From NCBI GenBank assembly GCA_903970405.1, contig CAJCIT010000108.1, positions 1 through 39,715 on the forward strand: a stretch of DNA of 39,715 nt. Reading direction: 5' to 3'. The first letter of the stretch is position 1, and each line of letters starts with the position of its first letter. The DNA comes from Acidobacteriaceae bacterium. Lineage in GTDB: Bacteria; Acidobacteriota; Terriglobia; Bryobacterales; Bryobacteraceae. Below are positions 14,063-20,913 of this stretch, piece after piece. A program made the position numbers and the translations under genes. Under the pieces are notes generated by a model that saw nothing but the letters and a program-made list of their open reading frames with translations, was not told the origin of the DNA and did not search any database.

Positions 14063-16258
14063 TTGCACAACCGCTTTATTTCTTTATCGCTCTTCCTGGC
14101 GGTGGCGTTGGCCGCTGTCCCTTCCGGCTCCGCCTTTTCACCATCGAGGACTACGAAGAAGAGGAGCGCCACCACCGCGCCGAAGCCTAAAGCCGCCAGC
14201 GGGGCGGGGCTCATCGCCATCGCCCAGGTAGAACTCACCCAGGGCGACTTCGCCGCGGCCGAAAGGTACGCCAAAGATGCCGCCTCCAAAGTTCCGGCGC
14301 TAGAAGACTACGCCCAATTCATTCGAGAACAAGCTGCTTTCAGTCTCAAGGAATACGGCGAGGTGGGCAAGTCAGCGGCACGCGTCTTTGAGAACGATCC
14401 TGCTTCTCCGCTCAGTGGCCAGGCGGCTGCCTTGGCCGTGAAGGCCGATCTCCAGGATGACCAGCCCCAGGAGGCCCTGGAACTGATCCGTAAGTTCTAT
14501 GCGCGCATCTCCCAGCCCCAGGCCGATTTTCTGCTCGCGCAGTGTTTTCGAGCCAACGGCGATCTGCCTCAAGCGGCTGAGTACTTTCAGCGCGTCTATT
14601 ACGGTTACCCCCTGTCAAGGGAGGCTCAGGGCGCAAGCGACGGTCTTGCCGATTTGAAGCAGCGCCTGGGCGACGCCTACCCGCCGCCCATGGGCACGGC
14701 TATGCTGGGCCGCGCGAACAAGCTTTTCGACGCGAAGAAGTACGCCGATGCCCGCGCCGAACTTGAGAGTGCTCTGCCGCTGCTTTCCGGCGGCCAGCGC
14801 GATCTGGCCCGCGTCCGCATTGGCGATGCCCGGTTGCTGGAACGCGATGCCCCTGGAGCGCTCAGCTACTTGCGGGCCCTCCGCGTCGACGATGCCGATG
14901 CTGACTCCGAACGCCTCGCCTACATCGTCCGAGCCGCCCGCCGCCTCGACAAGACCGCAACCGTGCGCGCCGAACTCGACCAGCTCGCCCAGGCTCATCC
15001 CAACAATCTCTGGCGTCTGGACGCCTTGATCTTTGTCGCGAATCAGTCTTATGTCGACAACGATCCTGAGAGCTACCTGCCGCTCTATCAGGCCTGCGCT
15101 TCCGGCTTTCCAACCGACCCGCGCGCGGCCGCCTGCCACTGGCGCATCGCCTTCAACGCCTATTGGAAGAACCAGCCCGACTCCTTCGATCTGTTGCGCG
15201 AGCATGTGAGCCGATATCCCGGGTCCGAAGACGCCAACGGGGCGCTGTATTTCCTGGGCCGTTTCAGCGAAAGAAACAATAACCGTCCCGCCGCTCACGC
15301 CTATTACACCGAGTTACTGCACGCATATCCAAACACTTACTACGCCGTCGTCGCCGGCGAACGTCTCCATCAGCCGGATATTAGCTCAGCCGTCTCCGAT
15401 CCTAAGGTGGTTGAATTTCTTCGCACCGTCCAGTGGCCGGCCCGGCCGCAAGTGCCTTCCTTCACGCCGGAGAAAGCGGTAAAGAAACGGCTCGACCGCG
15501 CGCAATTGCTGGGGTTGGCCCAGCTTGACGATTGGGCGGACGACGAGTTGAAGTTTGGCGTGCACAACGATTCGCTCCAGCCGCACGTCTATGCTCTGGA
15601 GCTGGCCAAAAGGGCCGCGGCCCGTGACGAACCCGACCGCGCCATTCGCGATATCAAAGCCTACGCGCCGGGCTATCTCTACTACCCGTTTGAGTCAGCG
15701 CCCGTGGAGTTCTGGCATCTCGCCTTCCCCATCCCTTACAGCGCGCCACTGGTTGAATACAGCCGTGAGCGTTCGCTGGATCCGTTCCTGGTGGCCGCGC
15801 TCATCCGACAGGAGTCGGAATTCAACGTAAAGATCGTCTCTTATGCCAACGCCTACGGCCTGATGCAAGTGCTGCCATCCACCGGCCGCGAGTTGGCGCG
15901 CCGCCTCGGTATCCGTAATTACTCCAAGGCGCAATTGGTGACCGCTGACCGAAACCTGCAGCTTGGCACTTACTACTTCAAGAGTCTGCTGGATCAATTC
16001 AACGGCCAGCCCGAGCCCGCGCTCGCCTCTTACAATGCCGGAAAATCGCGGGTGGATGCCTGGCGTCAGCGCGGCACTTTCCGTGAACCGGCCGAGTTCG
16101 TCGAAACCATTGCCTTTGAGCAGACTCACGCCTACGTAGAGACCGTCATGCGAAACGCCGACACGTATCGCCGGCTCTATGCCGGATCGCTGCCCGCCCC
16201 ACCGCCGGCGAAAAAGACGGCAGCCACGGTCACTTCGGCTCGCAAGAAGAAGTCTTGA
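14063..16258 (+). CDS. Lytic transglycosylase with TPR-rich N-terminus (Slt70-like)
   Basis: A 731-residue exported murein hydrolase. The N-terminus is a signal peptide (FISLSLFLAVALAAVPSGSAF). Residues about 45-480 are TPR-like helical repeats, as in the superhelical U/L-domains of Slt70. The catalytic SLT domain occupies roughly 565-690: RQESEF contains the likely catalytic Glu584, followed by ANAYGLMQVLPSTGREL and PALASYNAGKSRVDAW, the family motifs. The enzyme cleaves the MurNAc-GlcNAc bond of peptidoglycan to give 1,6-anhydro ends. The tail is Lys-rich. The start is a TTG at 14063, 5 bp after the GAF-like gene's stop; no better start lies before the signal peptide. A hairpin (16337-16355) follows. 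Confidence 0.9.
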   Translation: MHNRFISLSLFLAVALAAVPSGSAFSPSRTTKKRSATTAPKPKAASGAGLIAIAQVELTQGDFAAAERYAKDAASKVPALEDYAQFIREQAAFSLKEYGEVGKSAARVFENDPASPLSGQAAALAVKADLQDDQPQEALELIRKFYARISQPQADFLLAQCFRANGDLPQAAEYFQRVYYGYPLSREAQGASDGLADLKQRLGDAYPPPMGTAMLGRANKLFDAKKYADARAELESALPLLSGGQRDLARVRIGDARLLERDAPGALSYLRALRVDDADADSERLAYIVRAARRLDKTATVRAELDQLAQAHPNNLWRLDALIFVANQSYVDNDPESYLPLYQACASGFPTDPRAAACHWRIAFNAYWKNQPDSFDLLREHVSRYPGSEDANGALYFLGRFSERNNNRPAAHAYYTELLHAYPNTYYAVVAGERLHQPDISSAVSDPKVVEFLRTVQWPARPQVPSFTPEKAVKKRLDRAQLLGLAQLDDWADDELKFGVHNDSLQPHVYALELAKRAAARDEPDRAIRDIKAYAPGYLYYPFESAPVEFWHLAFPIPYSAPLVEYSRERSLDPFLVAALIRQESEFNVKIVSYANAYGLMQVLPSTGRELARRLGIRNYSKAQLVTADRNLQLGTYYFKSLLDQFNGQPEPALASYNAGKSRVDAWRQRGTFREPAEFVETIAFEQTHAYVETVMRNADTYRRLYAGSLPAPPPAKKTAATVTSARKKKS

Positions 16259-16336
16259 GCAGCTTTATCGGTTGGCGGCGCCGTCGTTCGTGTAGGTTAC
16301 ACAGTCCTAAGCTGACAGCGAATTCTGGGACCTTCT

Positions 16337-16355
16337 GCGACTGGCGAGCAGTCGC
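16337..16355. terminator. Hairpin in the gap after the transglycosylase
   Basis: GCGACTG and CAGTCGC with a 5-nt loop form a perfect 7-bp stem in the 203-bp gap before the aminotransferase. No T-run follows. It may be a terminator or another short hairpin repeat. Confidence 0.4.
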
Positions 16356-16461
16356 GTCATAGCAGAGTAAGCCGCCACGCGAGAGCAAGACTGGAAGGAG
16401 ACCAAGCATTCGCGGGCCATGCGGCCGCACGACAAGGGGTTTATCAGGCTAAAATTGCAGA

Positions 16462-17637
16462 ATGCCTCTGACTGCAGCCCGCTTCCAAAGCAACCGTGTT
16501 GTCGATTTCAAAGAATCGGTGATTCGTGAGATGACGCGCATCGCGCTGGCGCACGGCGCGGTGAACCTCTCACAGGGCTACCCCGATTTTCCGGCGCCCG
16601 TCGAAATCAAGGACGCCGCCAGCCAAGCCATCGCCGATGACGTCAACCAGTACTCCATCACCTGGGGATCGAAACCGTTCCGCAACGCTATTGTGGATTA
16701 CTACCGGCACTTTTATAAGGTGGAGATCGATCCAGAGCGCGAGCTCACCGTTTGCTGCGGCGCGACGGAAGGCATGATCTCGGCCATGCTCGCGCTGTTG
16801 AACGAGGGCGATGAGGTCATCGTTTTCGAACCGTTTTACGAAAACTACTGGCCCGATTCCCAACTGTGCGGCGCTGTCTGCAAGTACGTCACCATGCTGC
16901 CGCCCACCTGGCAGTTCGATTATGAGGAACTACGTCGCGCGTTTTCGTCACGCACGCGCGCCGTCATTCTGAACTCGCCGAACAATCCCACCGGCCGCGT
17001 CTTCAACCGTGAAGAGATGCAGTTGATCGTCGACCTCTGTGAAGAGTTCGATGCCATTATCATCACCGACGAAATCTACGAACACATCGTCTTCGATGGC
17101 GAAAAGCACGTTCCGCCCATGACCCTGCCCGGGGGCCGCCAGCGCAGCGTACTGGTGAACAGTCTCAGCAAGACTTACTCGGTAACCGGCTGGCGGGTCG
17201 GTTGGGTGGTGGCCGATCCCGAACTTACCGCCTCCATTCGCAAGGTCCACGACTTCGTCACCGTGGGCGCGCCCGCTCCGCTCCAGCAGGCCGGCGTCAC
17301 CGCACTGCACTTGCCCGATTCGTACTACGCCGAACTCGGCGCAACCTACCAGCAGAAACGCGATCTGTTAGTTCGGATCCTGGAATCGAACGGCCTCCGC
17401 TGCAGCGTGCCGAAGGGCGCGTATTACATCATGGCCGATATATCGGGCTTCGGCTTCAAAGACGACTTGGCTTTCTGTCTGCACCTGATCAAGGAGGTTG
17501 GCGTTGGCGCGGTGCCGGGGTCCAGCTTCTTCTCGCGGGCCGAAGACGGCCGGAATATGGTTCGCTTCTGTTTCGCGAAGAAGATTGAAACGCTGGAACT
17601 GGCGGGCGAGCGGCTGAGCAAGCTGTTTCGAAACTAA
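16462..17637 (+). CDS. PLP-dependent aminotransferase (class I, KAT/methionine aminotransferase type)
   Basis: A 391-residue fold-type I aminotransferase. NLSQGYPDFPAP near the N-terminus is characteristic of the kynurenine/glutamine transaminase K and methionine aminotransferase subgroup. NSPNNPTGRVF binds the cofactor and substrate carboxylate, and IIITDEIYEHIVFDG supplies the PLP-ring aspartate. K237 in SLSKTYSVTGWRVGW forms the Schiff base. The C-terminal arginine is in MVRFCFAKK. It probably uses methionine, glutamine or aromatic amino acids and the matching 2-oxo acids; proximity to ahcY favours methionine (for example the last step of methionine salvage), but that is inference. A 115-residue gene follows 3 bp after the stop, so the two form an operon. 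The ATG at 16462 has a weak ribosome site. Confidence 0.92.
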   Translation: MPLTAARFQSNRVVDFKESVIREMTRIALAHGAVNLSQGYPDFPAPVEIKDAASQAIADDVNQYSITWGSKPFRNAIVDYYRHFYKVEIDPERELTVCCGATEGMISAMLALLNEGDEVIVFEPFYENYWPDSQLCGAVCKYVTMLPPTWQFDYEELRRAFSSRTRAVILNSPNNPTGRVFNREEMQLIVDLCEEFDAIIITDEIYEHIVFDGEKHVPPMTLPGGRQRSVLVNSLSKTYSVTGWRVGWVVADPELTASIRKVHDFVTVGAPAPLQQAGVTALHLPDSYYAELGATYQQKRDLLVRILESNGLRCSVPKGAYYIMADISGFGFKDDLAFCLHLIKEVGVGAVPGSSFFSRAEDGRNMVRFCFAKKIETLELAGERLSKLFRN

Positions 17638-17640
17638 GTC

Positions 17641-17988
17641 ATGCCGCTTGCGTTCATCGTCCCGGAGACTACCATCCATGGCGCCGGGGAAAGCGCGCTC
17701 TTCGCACTTGGCGAAGCCGCTCCGTGCTTGCTTCTTACGCTCGGCATTACGAAAGCGATTGAGCAGGAAAGCCTCGATCTGGCTGTGCTCGGCTCTATCG
17801 ACGGGGTGGCTTGGTCCCGCCTCGCTGCCTTTCCGCAGAAGTTCTATACCGGAGTTTCATCTTTGGCGCTCGATCTGGCGAAGCACCCGGAGACTCGTTT
17901 TCTGCGCGCGCAATGGAAGCTGAACCGCTGGGGTCGTGGTGAGAAGACGCCATTGTTCACGGTTTACTTAGCGGCTGAAACAAGCTGA
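17641..17988 (+). CDS. Small hypothetical protein linked to the aminotransferase
   Basis: A 115-residue protein I cannot assign to a family. It begins 3 bp after the aminotransferase stop and so is probably translationally coupled. It has no signal peptide or membrane segment. Notable stretches are LFALGEAAPCLLLTLGITK, LDLAVLGSIDGVAWSRL and FLRAQWKLNRWGRGEKTPLF. The pattern (a strand with C-x-L-L-L-T-L-G, SIDGVAW, then a basic WxLNRWGRG) suggests a compact beta-rich domain. Codon usage matches the upstream gene. A role in the same pathway is possible but unsupported. Confidence 0.7.
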   Translation: MPLAFIVPETTIHGAGESALFALGEAAPCLLLTLGITKAIEQESLDLAVLGSIDGVAWSRLAAFPQKFYTGVSSLALDLAKHPETRFLRAQWKLNRWGRGEKTPLFTVYLAAETS

Positions 17989-18129
17989 AAGCTTCGTGCC
18001 GATGCTGGTGCAAATGTCGCTGGCCTCCTGCACCACCAACTCAGCCTTGCCATTGATTGTCAAGACCAGAGGGTGGCAGCTCAGTCCGGCCGGAGTTACA
18101 ACGTCCGAACGGCCCCTCAAGACGCAAAC

Positions 18130-18171
18130 GGGGCGGGTTCTGAAGAGCGCTCACTCCTCAACCCCCGCCCC
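18130..18171. terminator. Terminator-like hairpin downstream of ahcY
   Basis: GGGGCGGGTT (18130-18139) pairs with AACCCCCGCCCC (18160-18171), with two unpaired C's, around a loop that itself contains GAGCGCTC. It lies 22 bp past the ahcY stop, between ahcY and the convergent small gene. A GC-rich stem is clear; no T-run follows on either strand. Confidence 0.5.
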
Positions 18172-18193
18172 GATTGCGAAAGCACGCGAGTCC

Positions 18194-19624
18194 CTAGTAC
18201 CGGTAATGATCCGCCTTGTAGGGGCCTTCCGGCGACACGCCCAAATACTCGGCCTGCTCAGGCGTCAGCGTGGTCAGCTTCACGCCGATTTTCTCCAGGT
18301 GCAGCCGCGCCACTTCTTCGTCCAGCTTCTTCGGCAGTGTGTAGACCTTCTTCTCATAGATATCTTTGTTCATCCAAAGGTCGATCTGCGCCAGCGTCTG
18401 ATTCGAAAAGCTGTTGCTCATCACGAAGCTGGGGTGGCCGGTGGCGCAACCCAGGTTCACCAGCCGGCCTTCGGCCAGCATGAAGATGGAGTGTCCGTCG
18501 GGGAAGGTGTATTGGTCCACCTGCGGCTTGATGTTCAGTTTCTTGACGCCCTCCGCCTTGTCGAGCAGCGCCACCTGAATCTCATTGTCGAAGTGGCCGA
18601 TGTTGCAGACGATGGCCTGATCCTTCATGTGCTTCATGTGCTCAAGGGTGATGATGTCGACATTGCCGGTGCAAGTGACATAGATATCGCCGCGGCCGAG
18701 CGTCTCTTCAATCGTCGTGACCTCGTAGCCTTCCATCGCCGCTTGCAGTGCATTGATGGGATCGATCTCAGTCACCACAACACGCGCGCCAAGTCCACGC
18801 AACGAGTGGGCGGAGCCCTTGCCCACATCGCCGTAGCCGCAGACAACGGCCACCTTACCCGCCATCATGACGTCCGTGGCGCGCTTAATGCCATCGGCCA
18901 GCGATTCACGGCAGCCATACAGGTTGTCGAACTTCGATTTCGTAACGGAATCGTTCACGTTGATGGCCGGCACCAGCAGTTTGCCCTGCTCATGCATCTT
19001 GTAGAGGCGGTGAACGCCAGTGGTTGTCTCTTCAGAGACGCCGCGCCAGTCCTTGGCAATGGTGTGCCAGTGTTTCGGATCTTCGGCGTACACCTTCTTG
19101 AGCAGGTCCTTGATGACCTTCTCTTCGTGGCTGCCTGACGGGCTATTAACCCAGTCGCTGCCTTCTTCCAACTCATGGCCTTTGTGGATCAGCAGCGTAA
19201 CGTCGCCGCCATCGTCCACCACCAGCTCCGGACCCTTGCCGCCGGGATGGCTCACAGCGAGGTACGTGCATTCCCAATACTCCTCCAGCGATTCGCCCTT
19301 CCAGGCGAAGACCGGAACGCCCGCCGCCGCAATGGCGGCCGCCGCATGATCCTGCGTCGAGAAAATGTTGCAGCTCGCCCAGCGCACATCCGCGCCGAGC
19401 TCGACCAGCGTCTCAATCAGCACGGCCGTCTGAATCGTCATGTGCAACGATCCGGTGACGCGCACGCCTCCCAGGGGTTTCTCTTGGGCATACTTCCGGC
19501 GAATCGACATCAGGCCGGGCATCTCATACTCAGCGATATTGATTTCCTTGCGTCCCCAATCGGCCAGCGACAGGTCCGCGACTTTATATTCCGTTGCGAT
19601 CTGGTTCAAAACAGCAGTGCTCAT
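18194..19624 (-). CDS. ahcY: Adenosylhomocysteinase (S-adenosylhomocysteine hydrolase)
   Basis: A 476-residue cytoplasmic enzyme that hydrolyses S-adenosylhomocysteine to adenosine and homocysteine, with bound NAD as internal redox cofactor. The N-terminal substrate domain shows [29 protein letters not shown] and [27 protein letters not shown] (222-234) carries the Lys and Asp of the active site. GYGDVGKG (263-270) is the NAD-binding glycine motif, and the protein ends with the conserved YKADHYRY. Length fits the bacterial long form with the insertion near 150-190. The ATG at 19624 has a good AAAAGGA 6 nt upstream. The gene is divergent from an ArsR-type regulator 65 bp away. I expect this to be single-copy and central to the methyl cycle. 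Confidence 0.98.
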   Translation of the reverse strand: MSTAVLNQIATEYKVADLSLADWGRKEINIAEYEMPGLMSIRRKYAQEKPLGGVRVTGSLHMTIQTAVLIETLVELGADVRWASCNIFSTQDHAAAAIAAAGVPVFAWKGESLEEYWECTYLAVSHPGGKGPELVVDDGGDVTLLIHKGHELEEGSDWVNSPSGSHEEKVIKDLLKKVYAEDPKHWHTIAKDWRGVSEETTTGVHRLYKMHEQGKLLVPAINVNDSVTKSKFDNLYGCRESLADGIKRATDVMMAGKVAVVCGYGDVGKGSAHSLRGLGARVVVTEIDPINALQAAMEGYEVTTIEETLGRGDIYVTCTGNVDIITLEHMKHMKDQAIVCNIGHFDNEIQVALLDKAEGVKKLNIKPQVDQYTFPDGHSIFMLAEGRLVNLGCATGHPSFVMSNSFSNQTLAQIDLWMNKDIYEKKVYTLPKKLDEEVARLHLEKIGVKLTTLTPEQAEYLGVSPEGPYKADHYRY

Positions 19625-19640
19625 AGAAATCCTTTTGTTG

Positions 19641-19672
19641 TTGGTATCGTTAAATCTTGATACGTTGATATC
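19641..19672. promoter_or_regulatory. Four imperfect 8-bp repeats between ahcY and its divergent regulator
   Basis: Within the 65-bp spacer, four consecutive octamers read TTGGTATC, GTTAAATC, TTGATACG, TTGATATC. The 8-bp period and the TTGATA core suggest a site for the ArsR-type protein encoded at 19690, overlapping the promoters of both genes. It is not a clean palindrome, and I cannot place -10/-35 boxes with certainty. SahR, an ArsR-family repressor known to control ahcY in proteobacteria, is a precedent for this arrangement. Confidence 0.4.
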
Positions 19673-19689
19673 TTACCGTCTCATCGGCT

Positions 19690-20664
19690 ATGCCGTCAAT
19701 CTTAAAGTCACTAAAACTTCTCGGAGATCCCAACCGATTGCGCCTCCTGCTGCTGCTGGAGCGGGAAGAATTGTCCGTCGCCGAGTTGCAGGAGATTCTC
19801 GGACTGGGGCAAAGCACAATCTCGACGCATCTGTCGCAACTGAAGCAGGCGGAACTCGTCGAGGACCGGCGCACGGGAAAGAGCAGCCTTTATCGAATGA
19901 CGCCGCCGCCGATTCCATCCGGTCCCGCGGGCATGGCGGCCAATGAGGCTTACCGGCGCCTGGTCGAAGTTTTGCGGGCCGCCGCCCAGGAGATTACCGA
20001 GGTGTCGGAAGATCAGGCTGCCCTGAACCTCGTGCTCCGCAGGCGTCAGGACCGTATGAGGTCTTATTTCAATGAGTTAGCAGGCCGATTCGGCAAGGAA
20101 TACGTGCCCGGCCGTTCCTGGAAAGCGATGGCGGAGATGATGCTGAAACTGATGCCTCCGTTGGTTGTGGCCGATCTAGGCGCCGGCGAAGCGACGATTT
20201 CACAATTGTTGGCGCAGCGGGCCAAGCAAGTTATTGCCGTCGATAGCTCGGAAAGGATGGTGGAGTTCGGTCAGGATCTCGCCCGCCGACACGGTCTGGG
20301 CAATCTTGAATACCGGCGTGGCGACCTGGAGGCATTGCCTATTGACGGCGAGTCGGTGGACCTTGCCATCCTCAGCCAGAGCCTGCACCACGCCCAGCAT
20401 CCGAAGGCAGCCCTCTTAGAAGCCTGGCGCATCCTGAAGCCGGGCGGCCGCGTCGCCGTTCTCGATCTGCGCAGGCACAACTTCCAGGAGGCTCGAGAGC
20501 TTTACGCCGATTTGTGGCTTGGCTTCTCGGAGGTTGAGATGGAGTCGCTCCTGAAGACCGCCGGCTTTGAGGAAGTGGACCTTGCGGTTGTGCATCGTGA
20601 AACGGAAGCGCCGTTCTTCGAAACGATGCTGGCGATTGCGGGTAAGCGGAAGAGGGAGTCCTAG
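19690..20664 (+). CDS. ArsR-type winged-helix regulator fused to a SAM-dependent methyltransferase domain
   Basis: A 324-residue two-domain protein. Residues 1-75 are an ArsR-type winged helix (LLGDPNRLRLLLLLEREELS, LGQSTISTHLSQLKQAELV, wing at RRTGKSSLYRM). After a helical linker (about 85-150), residues 150-320 form a class I methyltransferase fold: motif I DLGAGEA (162-168), then VIAVDSSERMVEFG and LKPGGRVAVLDL. The protein has no cysteine at all, so the thiolate metal sites of ArsR/SmtB cannot exist. Binding SAM or SAH is the natural inference. It is divergent from ahcY, 65 bp apart; a repressor relieved or engaged by SAH is likely. Such fusions are often labelled metalloregulators automatically, which would be wrong here. 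Its ribosome site is weak. It could have catalytic activity, but the target is unknown. Confidence 0.9.
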   Translation: MPSILKSLKLLGDPNRLRLLLLLEREELSVAELQEILGLGQSTISTHLSQLKQAELVEDRRTGKSSLYRMTPPPIPSGPAGMAANEAYRRLVEVLRAAAQEITEVSEDQAALNLVLRRRQDRMRSYFNELAGRFGKEYVPGRSWKAMAEMMLKLMPPLVVADLGAGEATISQLLAQRAKQVIAVDSSERMVEFGQDLARRHGLGNLEYRRGDLEALPIDGESVDLAILSQSLHHAQHPKAALLEAWRILKPGGRVAVLDLRRHNFQEARELYADLWLGFSEVEMESLLKTAGFEEVDLAVVHRETEAPFFETMLAIAGKRKRES

Positions 20665-20710
20665 CTGGGGGGACCGCCTTACGTATGGAAGTGTCAGGGC
20701 GGCCCATTCG

Positions 20711-20739
20711 TTGTCTTCCCGCGGTTGCGGGTGTATCCT
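20711..20739 (+). promoter_or_regulatory. Possible sigma-70 promoter for the double-kinase gene
   Basis: TTGTCT (20711-20716) and TATCCT (20734-20739) are separated by 17 bp, each matching four of six consensus bases. A start site near 20746 would give a leader of about 170 nt containing the hairpins at 20789-20905. The match is modest. Confidence 0.3.
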
Positions 20740-20788
20740 AAGTTGCTATGGCATTCGAATTGCCCCTCGCGTTGAAAAAGAGAAGGTC

Positions 20789-20905
20789 GAGAGCCATTTA
20801 AACCGGCTCTCCTCAAGGCAAGCCCTTGAAGAAACGTGGGAAACGAAGCCTCTGAGAAGGACGGCAGTGCGGACGTTTAGCGCCCGCTCAGCCGGGTGTG
20901 CTCTG
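20789..20905 (+). promoter_or_regulatory. Structured leader of the double-kinase gene, GEMM-like
   Basis: The leader contains a perfect hairpin (GAGAGCC/GGCTCTC, 20789-20811), then three boxes in the order and rough spacing of the c-di-GMP-I (GEMM) riboswitch. AGGCAAGCC (20816-20824) compares with GGGCAAACC. GGGAAACGAAGCC (20838-20850) compares with GGGACGCAAAGCC, and AGCCGGGTGTGC (20890-20901) with AGCCGGGTTGCC. CTGAG (20851-20855, after a T) pairs with CTCAG (20887-20891) at the place of the third GEMM stem. Some positions that are normally invariant differ, and the tetraloop is not a clean GNRA. The last box ends 12 nt before the ATG, which would suit translational control. Candidate only. 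Confidence 0.35.
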
Positions 20906-20913
20906 ACGATTTC

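Noticed and set aside
17996-19138. A 380-codon plus-strand frame opposite ahcY
   Set aside because: It is antisense to a fully conserved enzyme, and its translation shows only repetitive His/Asp/Val-rich shadow composition.
19625-19689. A SAM or SAH riboswitch in front of ahcY
   Set aside because: Only 65 bp separate the divergent genes and no riboswitch core or multi-stem fold is visible. Protein-based control by the adjacent regulator is more likely.
19690-20664. Annotation as an arsenic or metal-sensing ArsR repressor
   Set aside because: The encoded protein contains no cysteine, no metal-transport or resistance gene is nearby, and a methyltransferase domain is fused to it.
20896-20913. 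GTG start for the double-kinase protein
   Set aside because: It adds only six residues, has no ribosome site and lies within the structured leader. The ATG at 20914 starts immediately before the zinc ribbon.
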